Shown piece after piece: positions 1-8,530 of a DNA stretch of 64,000 nt. The stretch comes from a bacterium (GTDB taxonomy: Bacteria; Bacillota; Clostridia; Christensenellales; CAG-138), in the NCBI GenBank assembly GCA_022778545.1, contig JALFDW010000039.1:97216-161215 (forward strand). Direction: 5' to 3'. The notes beneath the pieces were generated by a model. The model ran no database searches. It was given only the letters and a program-made list of their open reading frames with translations, and was not told where the DNA came from. Within the stretch, counting starts at the first letter, position 1, and the number at the start of each line of letters is the position of its first letter. The position numbers were made by a program, and so were the translations under genes.

Positions 1-820
1 CAAGCGCCTTGAAGATGCTGGTGAAATCGGTGCCGCCAGTCGCAACAGACATGAGAACAGCGCAACCTTCAAACACGGAGGTGCCAACAAGAAATCCGAA
101 GATGCTGCCGCCGATCACGTGGCTGGGTTTGCGAGAATAGCGAGAGATATCAGCGGAAAGGCATGCACCGTTTGCCCATGTGGCAATTACGGAGGAAATA
201 CCAGCCGCCAGCGTCATTTCGCCAGCAGGAACGATGTCGAACACCTGGCCAAGGCCGCCAGCAAGTTTACCGGTTGCCGCAAGGCCGATCACAAGAAGCA
301 CCAGCAGGCTGGGAACCGCAATGTAACTGATGATCGTCAGGCCTTTGTAGCCAAAGATCGAGCTTGAGGTGATGCAGACTGCAAAGAGAAGGATTGCAAC
401 GATAGCGGGGAATCCGGGAAGCAGCGCAGCAATGGAGCTGCCGAAGCTGTTCATCAGAACGCCGATCAGGCACATGCCCAACACGCCAAGCACAAACGAG
501 GAAATGATAGAACCTTTTTTGCCGAAAACGATGCGGCCAAGGGATGCGGTAGTAAGACCGGTACGTTGTCCGATAATGCCAAGAAGGGATGCGATCAGGA
601 TCAGCACGCCGTTGCCAATCAATACGGCAGCAATGCCTTTGCCGGCCGCCATGCCGCCACCGAGCGTACCGCCGGTAAGAAATGCGCTGATGCTGACAGT
701 AAAGCCAAACCAAACCGCAGCATTGTTCACAAAAGACTTTTTCGCTTTTTCCGGGACGGCCGATGTTGTGTAATCACTCACGAGTCCCTGGGAAACTTGG
801 GAAGACTTGTTTTTCTCCAT
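1..820 (-). CDS. NCS1-family nucleobase/cytosine-type permease (partial, C-terminus outside window)
   Basis: Reading the minus strand from ATG at 820 gives 273 codons with no stop before the window edge, so the C-terminal part is missing. The protein starts MEKNKSSQVSQ, has a short cytosolic tail, then long hydrophobic segments rich in Gly and Ser. An early GGTLGGGMAAGKG stretch follows the first membrane helix, and FGYKGLTIISYIAVP comes later; both are typical of CodB-like purine/cytosine permeases of the NCS1 family (family knowledge). GGAG within GAAAGGAGATC lies 7-10 bases upstream and supports this start. It is transcribed divergently from the F420-related operon, so its substrate (a nucleobase, hydantoin or similar compound) is probably linked to that pathway. 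The exact substrate cannot be read from sequence. Confidence 0.82.
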   Translation of the reverse strand, partial: MEKNKSSQVSQGLVSDYTTSAVPEKAKKSFVNNAAVWFGFTVSISAFLTGGTLGGGMAAGKGIAAVLIGNGVLILIASLLGIIGQRTGLTTASLGRIVFGKKGSIISSFVLGVLGMCLIGVLMNSFGSSIAALLPGFPAIVAILLFAVCITSSSIFGYKGLTIISYIAVPSLLVLLVIGLAATGKLAGGLGQVFDIVPAGEMTLAAGISSVIATWANGACLSADISRYSRKPSHVIGGSIFGFLVGTSVFEGCAVLMSVATGGTDFTSIFKAL

Positions 821-965
821 TTTAGATCTCCTTTCAATGCTTCTTTTGTCTTTGACACTTATTTATTATCTGCCATCTTCCATTTATAAAAAAGCAAAGA
901 TCCCCCCTCTTCACAGCAGTGGTTTTCAGTTCACAATCGATAAAAATTTGTTAGTTCTCACTGCC

Positions 966-994
966 ACTTTACATCAATGACATAAGTTTGTCAA
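966..994 (-). promoter_or_regulatory. Sigma-A promoter for the NCS1 permease
   Basis: On the minus strand the -35 is TTGACA (989-994), followed by a 17-base spacer and -10 TAAAGT (966-971). It points to the permease start at 820 with a leader near 140 bases. Confidence 0.6.
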
Positions 995-1031
995 CACTGT
1001 TTGCATTTCTCTTTTGTTGTTTTCTGCATTT

Positions 1032-1059
1032 CATGCGACACATATTCCGTGTTCGCATG
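1032..1059. promoter_or_regulatory. Inverted repeat between divergent promoters (candidate operator)
   Basis: CATGCGA (1032-1038) and TCGCATG (1053-1059) form a perfect 7-bp inverted repeat with arm centres 21 bases apart, about two helical turns. It lies between the two outward-facing promoters, where one regulator could control both. No regulator gene for it is visible in the window. Confidence 0.4.
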
Positions 1060-1107
1060 TTTTTTCCATTATTCCATAAGTTCACGCTATATTCTTATTG
1101 AAACAGC

Positions 1108-1136
1108 TTGACATCTAATTGAGAATAAATTATTAT
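1108..1136 (+). promoter_or_regulatory. Sigma-A promoter for the F420-type operon
   Basis: Consensus -35 TTGACA (1108-1113), exactly 17 bases of spacer, and -10 TATTAT (1131-1136). It lies about 160 bases upstream of the first gene of the operon. Confidence 0.75.
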
Positions 1137-1301
1137 ATATTTGAGTGGTGCTTTCATTGTTCACGCCCAGCTTCTCCGCGGCGTAGCTGCTTTTGTGCCA
1201 TGCCGCAGGCGTTGTTAACGGACGCGGAACAAAGTCTCGTTTTTTAGAAGTATCGCTCACGATTCAACACACAACCACAAAAACAAGCAGGAGTGATCAT
1301 C

Positions 1302-2324
1302 ATGGAGAAAAAAGTGAATTTTGGTCTTGGCATCGCAACTGGTACAGAAGGTCTGATGTATCCCATCCCCTATGCCAGTGTGCGCGAGGTCGTTGACATA
1401 TCGATCCTCGCGGAAAAACTGGGGTTTGATTCCGTTTGGGGAAACGATCATATCACCACTCAACAATATGTTTACGACGAGTTCGGCCAGCAACCGCGTT
1501 ATTATGCTCCGTTGCTGACCCTCGCTGCCATTGCAGAGCACACTACGACCCTTAAGCTCGCTACCGCCTTGCTGGTCATCCCCTTCCGCAACCCTGCCAT
1601 CGTTGCCAAAGAGCTCTCCACGCTGGACCATCTTTCCAACGGGCGTCTTCTCGTCGGCGTCGGCCTTGGCGCATACCGGGAGGAATTTGAAGCAGAATTC
1701 GGCGACAAGGCAAAGGACATGGTGCGCGGCAAGCTGTTTGACGAAAGCATCTCCATGATACACCGTATTTTTACCGAAGAGAAGGTTTCTCAGACCGGCA
1801 CATACTTTGACCTCAAAAACATCCAATCCTTCCCGAAGCCGGTTCAATCTTTCTTCCCCTTCTATTTCGGCGGAAACTCCGAAAAGGGCCTGGATCGCAC
1901 CGTTCGCTATGGTCGCGGTTGGCTTCCTTTCGACCTCACCGTTGATGAGATCGCCGCAGGTGTCACAAAGCTTCGTGAAAAATGCGAAGCTGCAGGACGT
2001 GAGTACGACATTGATGTTGCGCCGCAGTTCTGCATTTCCATCGGCCGCACTCACGAAGAGGCCTGCAAAAAGTTTGAACAGTCTCAGGTGTACAAGCACA
2101 CAATCTCGCTCGAGCAATCCACGCTCAAGGGCAAGAAAGCTTCCGATTACACCGAGCGGAACCTGGTCGGTTCGCCGGATGAAATCATCGAGCGCATCGA
2201 AGCGTATCGCGCTGCCGGCGTCACTACGTTCTCTGCCATGATCTTCGCCAACAACACGATCGAAGATACGCGGGAGGACATGCAATTCTTCTCCGAAACA
2301 GTGATCGCACATTATAACAAATAA
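1302..2324 (+). CDS. LLM-class (luciferase-like) flavin/F420-dependent oxidoreductase
   Basis: A protein of about 340 residues with the TIM-barrel pattern of the bacterial luciferase-like superfamily: an N-terminal strand FGLGIATG, AEKLGFDSVWGNDH near residue 45, then LSTLDHLSNGRLLVGVGLG in the middle, and FGGNSEKGLDR for the later phosphate-binding part. The family uses FMN or coenzyme F420 for oxygenation, hydride transfer or C-N and C-S bond chemistry. The start at 1302 follows AGGAG with an 8-base gap; a GTG at 1293 overlaps that site and was rejected. It is the first gene of an operon with F420-related genes, which favours F420 as cofactor, but FMN cannot be excluded. The substrate is unknown. 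Confidence 0.85.
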   Translation: MEKKVNFGLGIATGTEGLMYPIPYASVREVVDISILAEKLGFDSVWGNDHITTQQYVYDEFGQQPRYYAPLLTLAAIAEHTTTLKLATALLVIPFRNPAIVAKELSTLDHLSNGRLLVGVGLGAYREEFEAEFGDKAKDMVRGKLFDESISMIHRIFTEEKVSQTGTYFDLKNIQSFPKPVQSFFPFYFGGNSEKGLDRTVRYGRGWLPFDLTVDEIAAGVTKLREKCEAAGREYDIDVAPQFCISIGRTHEEACKKFEQSQVYKHTISLEQSTLKGKKASDYTERNLVGSPDEIIERIEAYRAAGVTTFSAMIFANNTIEDTREDMQFFSETVIAHYNK

Positions 2325-2349
2325 CAACTGAGCCTGGAGGAACTAACCT

Positions 2350-3528
2350 ATGCAGGATTATCGTCTTAATCGGCTCCGGGAAGCGGGGCGTTCACATGGT
2401 TTTGACTGTCTTGTCGCATCTTCGGCGCAGAACATCGCTTATATGACTGGCGGATATCGTAGCATTGGGCAGTCCGTTTCCGCCTCCACACAAATCTACG
2501 CGGTGCAATCATTCGCTACGGGGAAGATATCCTATGTGATATCCGTCGCGGATGTGCCGAACGTTCTTGAGTTTGCAGGCACAGATGCGATCATATATGC
2601 ATATGGGCCATTTCATTTTGAGTTCGAGCCGGATCAAACTCCTTTCACGCTCGCAGCAATGCGCATTTGCGAGCAGCGTTATAAAACTGCAGAAGAAGCT
2701 CTTTGCGCTGCCGTACATGACGCCGGCATCCATCCCGGTTTTGATGAAACACACATCAATTTCGCCCTTGCGGAGCGGATCGCCGGATTGCTTTCCCTCC
2801 CGGCACTCCCCGCTGCGTCCGCCGCTTTCCGCGAAGCACGGCGCATCAAGCACCCCGATGAGATCCGTATACTTCAGGAAAGCGCCAGAATCGCCGAAGC
2901 CGCTCTGCTCGAAGCTCTCGATGGCATAAAGCCCGGCATCACGGAAGCTGAGCTTCAGCTGCGCTACCAGCAAGCCGTCATCCGCCGCGGCGCCAATCCA
3001 TATTTCTTTGTTGCCACCACCGCGCACCGTGCAGCCTTTGTAGATGCACACAACACCGCACTCCCCATCCAGGAGGGCGACATGATCCGTTTCGACTTCG
3101 GCTGCATCAAAGATGGCATCTATTCCGATCTTGCACGCACGGCAGTTATGGGGCATGCCACACCGGAAGTCGAAACAGCTTATCGCGCAGTAGAAGCAGG
3201 CGCACAAGCCGCTTTCGCAAAGCTTCGTCCTGGCGCCATGGCCTCCGAGATTTTCGAAGCCGCCGTTGCAGCCACCCGGGCTGCCGGCCTGCCCGATTAT
3301 GCACGCAGCCATTGCGGCCACGGTATCGGCCTTGAAGGATACGATGTGCCCTCCATCGCCCCAGGCGTTTCGGACATGATCGAAAAGAACATGGTTCTCT
3401 GCATTGAAACGCCATATTATCGAATCGGTTGGGGCGGCGTTCAGGTCGAAAACACCGTAGCGGTTACAGAAACCGGATTCACCTTCCTGGACAGCGGCAA
3501 TACCGCGCTGATTGTGATCCCGGTTTAA
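2350..3528 (+). CDS. M24-family metallopeptidase / creatinase-like hydrolase
   Basis: 392 residues with a creatinase-type N-terminal domain (about 1-165) and a pita-bread catalytic domain. All five dinuclear metal ligands of the M24 family can be placed: Asp249 and Asp260 in RFDFGCIKDGIYSDLA, His324 in HCGHGIG, Glu353 in CIETP and Glu367 in QVENTV. This is the layout of Xaa-Pro dipeptidases and aminopeptidase P; relatives such as creatinase or ectoine hydrolase cut other C-N bonds. GGAGG at 2337-2341 precedes the ATG. It sits 25 bases after the LLM gene in the same operon. Its substrate is more likely a small pathway intermediate than a peptide, which is inference from context. Confidence 0.87.
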   Translation: MQDYRLNRLREAGRSHGFDCLVASSAQNIAYMTGGYRSIGQSVSASTQIYAVQSFATGKISYVISVADVPNVLEFAGTDAIIYAYGPFHFEFEPDQTPFTLAAMRICEQRYKTAEEALCAAVHDAGIHPGFDETHINFALAERIAGLLSLPALPAASAAFREARRIKHPDEIRILQESARIAEAALLEALDGIKPGITEAELQLRYQQAVIRRGANPYFFVATTAHRAAFVDAHNTALPIQEGDMIRFDFGCIKDGIYSDLARTAVMGHATPEVETAYRAVEAGAQAAFAKLRPGAMASEIFEAAVAATRAAGLPDYARSHCGHGIGLEGYDVPSIAPGVSDMIEKNMVLCIETPYYRIGWGGVQVENTVAVTETGFTFLDSGNTALIVIPV

Positions 3529-3571
3529 CGTGCAGACATTACTTCACGAATTAAGAAAGGAGCAACAGAAA

Positions 3572-4216
3572 ATGAAAATTGCGATCATCGGCGGGACCGG
3601 AGACATGGGATACGCTCTGGGGCTTCGTCTTGCAAGAGCCAATCATACCGTGATCATCGGGTCACGCAGTGCAGAACGTGCCGAAAGCGCAGCGGAAACA
3701 GCACGGCAGGCAACCGGATGCGCCAATATCTGCGGCACCGACAATGAATCAGCCGTCCGTTCTGCCGACCTCGTCATTCTTTCCGTCCCTTCGGCAGGGC
3801 ACCGCGCCACAGTAAAATGCCTGAAAGCGGAGCTTGCCGCTAAACCCGTGCTGGATATCACGGTACCCATGGCATTCAAGCCCCTGCGCTACGCGCCGCC
3901 GGCCGAGGGTTCCAATGCACAGGAAACCGCAGCCATCCTCGGTGAAGGCTGCCGCGTTGCAGCCGGGTTCCACACAGTTTCTGCGGTGCTGCTTGCAGAT
4001 CTCGATACGGCGCTCGACGTGGATGCATTGGTTATCGGCAACGATGCTGCTCTCAAGGAGCAGGTCATCGCCCTCGGAAAGGATATCGGCATCACCGCAT
4101 ATGATGCGGGTACGCTGAACCTTGCGTGTTCTCTTGAAAGCCAGACTCCTATGCTGATCGGCATGAACAAGCGTTATGGCAGCAAGCATATCGGATTCCG
4201 TCTGACAGGGTTCTAA
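3572..4216 (+). CDS. npdG: NADPH:F420 oxidoreductase-like protein (NpdG/Fno family)
   Basis: 214 residues beginning MKIAIIGGTGDMGYALG, a Rossmann GGTGxxG loop, followed by IGSRSAERAE, whose Ser/Arg residues suit the 2'-phosphate of NADPH. DITVPM, a GCRVAAGFHT-type motif and a compact C-terminal half match the F420-dependent NADP reductase family, which transfers hydride between NADP(H) and F420. AAAGGAG at 3557-3563 selects ATG 3572 over an in-frame ATG at 3530 that lacks a site. It lies between the M24 gene and the CofE-like gene, so it could supply reduced F420 to the two LLM enzymes of the operon. Related short-chain reductases using other cofactors exist, so the cofactor is inferred. Confidence 0.82.
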   Translation: MKIAIIGGTGDMGYALGLRLARANHTVIIGSRSAERAESAAETARQATGCANICGTDNESAVRSADLVILSVPSAGHRATVKCLKAELAAKPVLDITVPMAFKPLRYAPPAEGSNAQETAAILGEGCRVAAGFHTVSAVLLADLDTALDVDALVIGNDAALKEQVIALGKDIGITAYDAGTLNLACSLESQTPMLIGMNKRYGSKHIGFRLTGF

Positions 4217-4220
4217 GCCT

Positions 4221-5000
4221 ATGCAAAGCATGCAGATCATCGTGCCGGAGCAGATCCCCGAAATCGTCCCCGGCGACAATTTGGCAAGCGTTATTTCCGC
4301 CAACCTGATGCGGGAGCAAATCCAGCTTCAAAGCGGAGACATCCTTGTGCTTGCCCATAAAATCGTCTCCAAAGCAGAGGGGCGCCTGACGAAACTATCA
4401 GATATCGTCCCCACCCCCGGTGCTTTAGCGCTTGCAAAAACGACTGGAAAAGATCCCGCGCTTGTGGAGCTCATTCTGCAGGAAAGCGCGGAGATCCTTT
4501 GGGCAGCGCCAAACGGCCTGCTTATCGCAAAGCACAGGTTAGGCTTTGTCTGCGCCAATGCGGCCGTGGATTGTTCCAATGCCGGGAACGGCATGGCGAT
4601 CCAGCTGCCAAAGGATCCGGACGCATCCGCAGCGCGCATCCGCAGCGCGCTTGAAGCCACCGCCGGCTGCCGCCTCGGCGTCATCATCTGCGATACGCAC
4701 GGAAAGCCTTTCCGCAAAGGAGCTTGCGGCACAGTGATCGGCGCAAGCGGTGTGCGTCTGCTCAACAGCTACGTCGGTCTGCCCGACCGGGAAGGCCGAA
4801 TTATGCGTAGTTCGGTCGAGGCCGTTGGCGATGAATTGGCGTGTGCCGCAACGCTGATGATGGGGCAGGGCAGCGAAGGCCGCCCGCTTGCGATCATCCG
4901 GGGGCTGGATCTTCCGGGCAACGACACTGCCGCAGATCTTCTTCGCGCACCACAACAGGATGTATTCCTGTCCGCCCTGCAAAAAAACAAACGGAGGTAG
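4221..5000 (+). CDS. cofE: Coenzyme F420-0:L-glutamate ligase (CofE-like)
   Basis: 259 residues, close to the usual CofE length of about 250. GDILVLAHKIVSKAEGR near residue 35 and ICDTHGKPFRKGACGTVIGASG near 160 are the two best-known CofE signatures. CofE adds gamma-linked glutamates to F420-0 using GTP. The gene begins 4 bases after npdG stops and lacks a strong ribosome binding site, which suggests translational coupling; a second in-frame ATG is at 4230. No CofC, CofD, CofG or CofH homologue is in the window, so either those genes lie elsewhere, F420 precursors are imported, or this enzyme ligates glutamate to something else. Confidence 0.85.
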   Translation: MQSMQIIVPEQIPEIVPGDNLASVISANLMREQIQLQSGDILVLAHKIVSKAEGRLTKLSDIVPTPGALALAKTTGKDPALVELILQESAEILWAAPNGLLIAKHRLGFVCANAAVDCSNAGNGMAIQLPKDPDASAARIRSALEATAGCRLGVIICDTHGKPFRKGACGTVIGASGVRLLNSYVGLPDREGRIMRSSVEAVGDELACAATLMMGQGSEGRPLAIIRGLDLPGNDTAADLLRAPQQDVFLSALQKNKRR

Positions 5001-5002
5001 GT

Positions 5003-6010
5003 ATGAGTAACAATTATGGGTTAAGCTTTGGGATCTTTGGAGGCCATACGTTGGAGGACACCATTGCTCTCGCTCGCAAAGCTGAAGCAGTCGGCCTGTC
5101 CGCATGCTGGATATTTGAAGATTATTTTTATGGCGGCGCTTTCACGACCGCTACTGCCTGTGCGCTCAATACCGAGCGCATCAAAATCGCCATCGGAGTA
5201 ATCAATCCGTTTACACGTCATCCAGTTCTTTCTGCAATGGAAGCCGCATCGTTGGATGCGCTCTCCCATGGGCGTCTGATCCTCGGCATGGGCGGCAGCA
5301 ACAAAGGCTGGATTCAGGACAAAGCAGGCATTCCTTTTGAAAAACCCATTCAGGCAGCAGCGGAAGCCGTGGAGATCATCCATCAGCTCGTCAACACCCG
5401 TCATGTCAAATACGATGGTACCGTGTTTAAAACTGGTGATATTGAGTTGGAGTTTGAAACCTATCGGTCCGATATGCCTGTTTACCTCGGCGTAAAAGGG
5501 CCAAAGGCACTCTTTAAGGCTGGCCAGATCGCGGACGGCGTGGTGCTTTCCTCCTGCACATCCATCCCGTATATCCACTTTGCCAAGCAGCATATCGCTG
5601 CGGGCGCGGAAGCGGCAGGCCGCGACCCCTCTTCGCTGAAAATCGCGGCCTATTTCCCCACTGCCGTAAGCGACAACGAAAAAGAAGCGCGCGATATGGT
5701 ACGCCCCTACCTTGCGAAGTTTATCGGAATTCACGGTTACCATCCGATCATGTTCGAAGCAGGGCTTACCGAAGATGTCATTCGCCCCTTCCGGGAAGCC
5801 TGCATCAATGGTACACCTGCAAGCGTGATTCCTCTTGTTACCGATGACATCGTAGATCGCCTTGCGATCGCAGGCACTCCCGCTTATTGCAGGGATAAGC
5901 TCCGCGCAATCAATGCCGCAGGCGTTGATATGCCCATCGCATTTGAGCTGCCTGGCGTATCGCCGTTGACGCTGATCGATATGCTCGACCGTCATATTCT
6001 TCATGTTTGA
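5003..6010 (+). CDS. Second LLM-class F420/flavin-dependent oxidoreductase (Mer-like)
   Basis: 335 residues starting MSNNYGLSFGIFGG after GGAGG (4993-4997); an upstream in-frame extension runs into cofE and was rejected. The luciferase-like pattern is clear: TIALARKAEAVGLSACW, then MEAASLDALSHGRLILGMGGSNKGW, then PVYLGVKGPKALFKAGQIADGVVLS. The last block resembles F420-dependent methylenetetrahydromethanopterin reductase and related F420 enzymes more than FMN monooxygenases, judged by eye. It is only distantly related to the first LLM gene, so the two probably catalyse different steps. It starts 2 bases after cofE ends. Confidence 0.85.
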   Translation: MSNNYGLSFGIFGGHTLEDTIALARKAEAVGLSACWIFEDYFYGGAFTTATACALNTERIKIAIGVINPFTRHPVLSAMEAASLDALSHGRLILGMGGSNKGWIQDKAGIPFEKPIQAAAEAVEIIHQLVNTRHVKYDGTVFKTGDIELEFETYRSDMPVYLGVKGPKALFKAGQIADGVVLSSCTSIPYIHFAKQHIAAGAEAAGRDPSSLKIAAYFPTAVSDNEKEARDMVRPYLAKFIGIHGYHPIMFEAGLTEDVIRPFREACINGTPASVIPLVTDDIVDRLAIAGTPAYCRDKLRAINAAGVDMPIAFELPGVSPLTLIDMLDRHILHV

Positions 6011-6035
6011 AGCAATTGCTTAAGGAGGTTTTACC

Positions 6036-7109
6036 ATGAACTATATCAACAACATTACAGAAGCAATCGGCAATACCCCGTTGCTCAAGCTCAACCGTGT
6101 TGCAAAGGACGTTGGTGCAAACGTTTTCGTAAAACTTGAGCACCTTAACCCCAGCGGAAGCTATAAAGACCGCATGGCGCTTGCCATGGTGGAAGCAGCT
6201 AAGCGCGGTGAAACCTGGAATGGCAAAACGCTTCCCGAAGACGGCGTCGTCGTGGAAGCTTCCGCCGGCAACACCGCTCCCGCGCTCGCGCTCGTTTGCG
6301 CCGCGCAGGGTCTGCGCGCCCGTTTCGTCCTCTATCGTTATCAATTCGAGGGCGCAACGAACTCCCGCATGCAGATCACGCAGGCATTTGGCCCGGAAGT
6401 TACCGTATCAAGCGACCCGGGGGACTATCTGACTCCGGAACAGCTTACTGAACTGTCCAAAGACGAGCCCGACATCCCGCACGTGATCGCCGCAAAAATG
6501 GATTGCCAGAAAATGGAAGATGCCGACTCCAAAACGGTTTGGGTGGATCAGATCTATAATATGGCGAATCTCGATGGCCAAAAAGCTATGGCGCGCGAGA
6601 TTTATGAACAATTGGACGGCAAAATCGATGCGATCGGTTGCTCAGTGGCAGCAGGCGGTACGCTGTATGGCCTTTGCAGCGGTCTTGAGGAGTTGGGAGT
6701 CCGCCCGGAAGTCACTTTCGGTGTCGTACCAAGCGGCAGCGAATGCTATCTGAGCCTGCCAAAGAACGAATGTGACTACGGCGAATACAAAGTATCCGAT
6801 GCGCGTCATAAAGTCGCTGCAGCTATGGGGCTGAACAAGTGGGTCACAGAGGAATCCATCATTCACAAGATGGTAGCAGCCGGTTACCCGGACAAATGCT
6901 TCCTCGTATCCGATGAGGATGCACGCGCCATGGCCAACCGTTTGTGCGAGGAAGAAGGCATTTTCTGCGGCATGTCCTCCGGTGCAAACGTACTCATCGC
7001 TCTGGAGATCGCAAAACGCCTCGGCCCCGGCAAAAATGTTGTGACTACCATCGTAGACCGCCGGGATCGTTATCTTTCTGAAGCGCCGCACGAAAAATAC
7101 GTCGTTTAA
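6036..7109 (+). CDS. Cysteine-synthase-like PLP enzyme (beta family)
   Basis: 357 residues, longer than typical CysK (about 310). It has NTPLLKLNRV near the N-terminus, the PLP-lysine motif NPSGSYKDRMAL, the substrate loop ASAGNTAPALA, a glycine-rich phosphate loop SVAAGGTLYG and SSGANV near the end. The residue between Ala and Thr in the substrate loop matches beta-family lyases, but the Asn-Thr-Ala-Pro variation differs from the GNTGI of classical CysK. It may catalyse beta-replacement or elimination on an intermediate made by the other operon enzymes. AAGGAGG at 6022-6028 marks the start. A standard cysteine biosynthetic role is possible but seems less likely given the neighbours. Confidence 0.85.
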   Translation: MNYINNITEAIGNTPLLKLNRVAKDVGANVFVKLEHLNPSGSYKDRMALAMVEAAKRGETWNGKTLPEDGVVVEASAGNTAPALALVCAAQGLRARFVLYRYQFEGATNSRMQITQAFGPEVTVSSDPGDYLTPEQLTELSKDEPDIPHVIAAKMDCQKMEDADSKTVWVDQIYNMANLDGQKAMAREIYEQLDGKIDAIGCSVAAGGTLYGLCSGLEELGVRPEVTFGVVPSGSECYLSLPKNECDYGEYKVSDARHKVAAAMGLNKWVTEESIIHKMVAAGYPDKCFLVSDEDARAMANRLCEEEGIFCGMSSGANVLIALEIAKRLGPGKNVVTTIVDRRDRYLSEAPHEKYVV

Positions 7110-7127
7110 CCGCCGGTGGAGAGCATC

Positions 7128-7727
7128 ATGGAACGCCAAAATCGAAAAATCAGGAGAATGGTCATTATTTCGCTGATGGCAGCAGCATCTGTCATCCTTG
7201 CGAAAACGTTGAAGTTCCCGATCTTTCCTGCGGCTCCCTTCCTGAAAATGGATGCCGGCGAAATTCCGCTTGTGATCACCGCCTGCATTCTTTCCACTTG
7301 GGACGGATTGGCAGCCTTGTTGCTCAAAGAGTTCCTTTCGCTCCTGCTGTTTGGTACAAATCCTTTTGGTCTTGCAGCAGATTTCCTTGCCTGCGGAGTT
7401 TTTTTGCTGGTGTTCTCACTCGTCATTTGCGGCAGGGTATCTCCCAAATGGCTGCTTGCAGGCATCACGGCAGGAGCACTGGTTCGCATGGCAGCTGCAA
7501 TTCCGATCAACCTGATCATTTTGCAGCTCCAGTACGGATCTACCGCAGAAGCTATCTGGGCGCAGATGATCTATATCATTCCCTTTAACGGCTTAAAATG
7601 CCTGCTTGATGGCGTCTGCCTTGCAGTTTTTTCCAAACAGCTGCAGCATCTCCGGCACAAAGCATCCCCTGCAAAGTCCGCCGAAAAGCCCCGTGATGCA
7701 GGTACAAAGACGGCGGTGCATCCATAA
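7128..7727 (+). CDS. ECF transporter S component, RibU-like
   Basis: 199 residues with about six membrane segments. The stretch FLKMDAGEIPLVI after the first helices resembles the FLxxDxSDxP motif of RibU, the riboflavin-binding S component of energy-coupling-factor transporters. FLSLLLFGTNPFGLAADF and the final FNGLKCLLDGVCLAV fit the same fold. The energising EcfA/A'/T module is not in the window. A GGAG at 7118-7121 selects ATG 7128. As the last gene of a flavin/deazaflavin operon it may bring in riboflavin or a related compound such as the F420 precursor Fo; the second idea is speculative. Confidence 0.75.
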   Translation: MERQNRKIRRMVIISLMAAASVILAKTLKFPIFPAAPFLKMDAGEIPLVITACILSTWDGLAALLLKEFLSLLLFGTNPFGLAADFLACGVFLLVFSLVICGRVSPKWLLAGITAGALVRMAAAIPINLIILQLQYGSTAEAIWAQMIYIIPFNGLKCLLDGVCLAVFSKQLQHLRHKASPAKSAEKPRDAGTKTAVHP

Positions 7728-7770
7728 GCAGCCCGAATGCTGTCCGAAAACGCAAGCCTCATTAAAGCAA

Positions 7771-7799
7771 ACAGCCGAACGCGAAACGCGCTCGGCTGT
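7771..7799. terminator. Hairpin terminator between convergent operons
   Basis: ACAGCCGA (7771-7778) pairs with TCGGCTGT (7792-7799); CGCG/CGCG adds four inner pairs around an AAA loop. T-rich bases follow on both strands, so it can end the F420-type operon and the opposing ABC operon. Confidence 0.65.
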
Positions 7800-7846
7800 A
7801 TTGTTATTGCATGGTTCGGGCATGATGCATCCTCCCTCTGCCCGGC

Positions 7847-8515
7847 TCACTCCTCCACAAGCCTTCCGTCTTTTAAGTGCAGCACCTCGTCCGCCGCTGC
7901 GGCAATTCCGGGATCATGCGTAACGACGATCACGCAGTAGCCATTATCATGCGCAAGGCGGTGCAGAATAGCGATGATGTTCCCGCTGTTCTCCGTATCG
8001 AGGTTACCCGTGGGTTCGTCCGCAAGAATGATGCGCGCATCGCTTGCAAGCGCCCGGGCGATCGCCACGCGCTGCTGTTCGCCTCCGGAAAGCATCGCAG
8101 GCAGGCGTTTGAAATAGCTTTCGTCCAGCCCCACATCCCGCAGCTTTTCCGTCGCAGTCTCCTTTGCCCTGCGCGCCGGAACATTTCTAAGCTGCATTGG
8201 GTACATCACGTTTTCCTGCACCGTCAAAAGCGGGAACAGGTTATAGCTCTGGCAGATGAGCGCAATATCATCCCGGCGATACTTGTCCCGGTTCAGTTCT
8301 GCCGTGCTTTTCCCGTCATAGCACACCGTGCCTTCCGTCGGGAGGCTCAGTCCCGCCAGCATGGAAAGAAAGGTCGTTTTCCCGCAACCGCTTTTGCCCA
8401 CGATCGCGTAAAACTTCCCCTCCGCGAAAGAATGGGAGATGCCCTGCACCGCATGCACGGCCTGGTACTTGCTTTTGTAGGTATAATGCACTTCGTTCGC
8501 CTGAAGAATCGCCAT
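7847..8515 (-). CDS. ABC transporter ATP-binding protein (MacB/LolD/FtsE type)
   Basis: 222 residues with a complete set of ATPase motifs: Walker [10 protein letters not shown] near residue 38, Q-loop ICQSYNLFP, signature LSGGEQQR near 142, Walker [13 protein letters not shown] and the switch histidine in VVTHD. The TGNLD after Walker B is characteristic of the MacB/LolD/FtsE group that works with FtsX-like permeases rather than importers. It is the last gene of a four-gene minus-strand operon with two FtsX-type permeases and a lipoprotein. Such systems export peptides or lipoproteins, or act in antimicrobial peptide resistance or envelope signalling. The substrate is unknown. Confidence 0.93.
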   Translation of the reverse strand: MAILQANEVHYTYKSKYQAVHAVQGISHSFAEGKFYAIVGKSGCGKTTFLSMLAGLSLPTEGTVCYDGKSTAELNRDKYRRDDIALICQSYNLFPLLTVQENVMYPMQLRNVPARRAKETATEKLRDVGLDESYFKRLPAMLSGGEQQRVAIARALASDARIILADEPTGNLDTENSGNIIAILHRLAHDNGYCVIVVTHDPGIAAAADEVLHLKDGRLVEE

Positions 8516-8530
8516 GTTGACCCCGCCTTT

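Larger units (their letters stand above)
821..1301. other. Divergent intergenic region, permease / F420-type operon
   Basis: This 481-base AT-rich gap has no credible gene. It holds two sigma-A promoters facing away from each other (966-994 minus and 1108-1136 plus) and a perfect 7-bp inverted repeat between them. Each promoter leaves a leader of about 140-160 bases. I see no known riboswitch fold in either leader. Confidence 0.7.
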
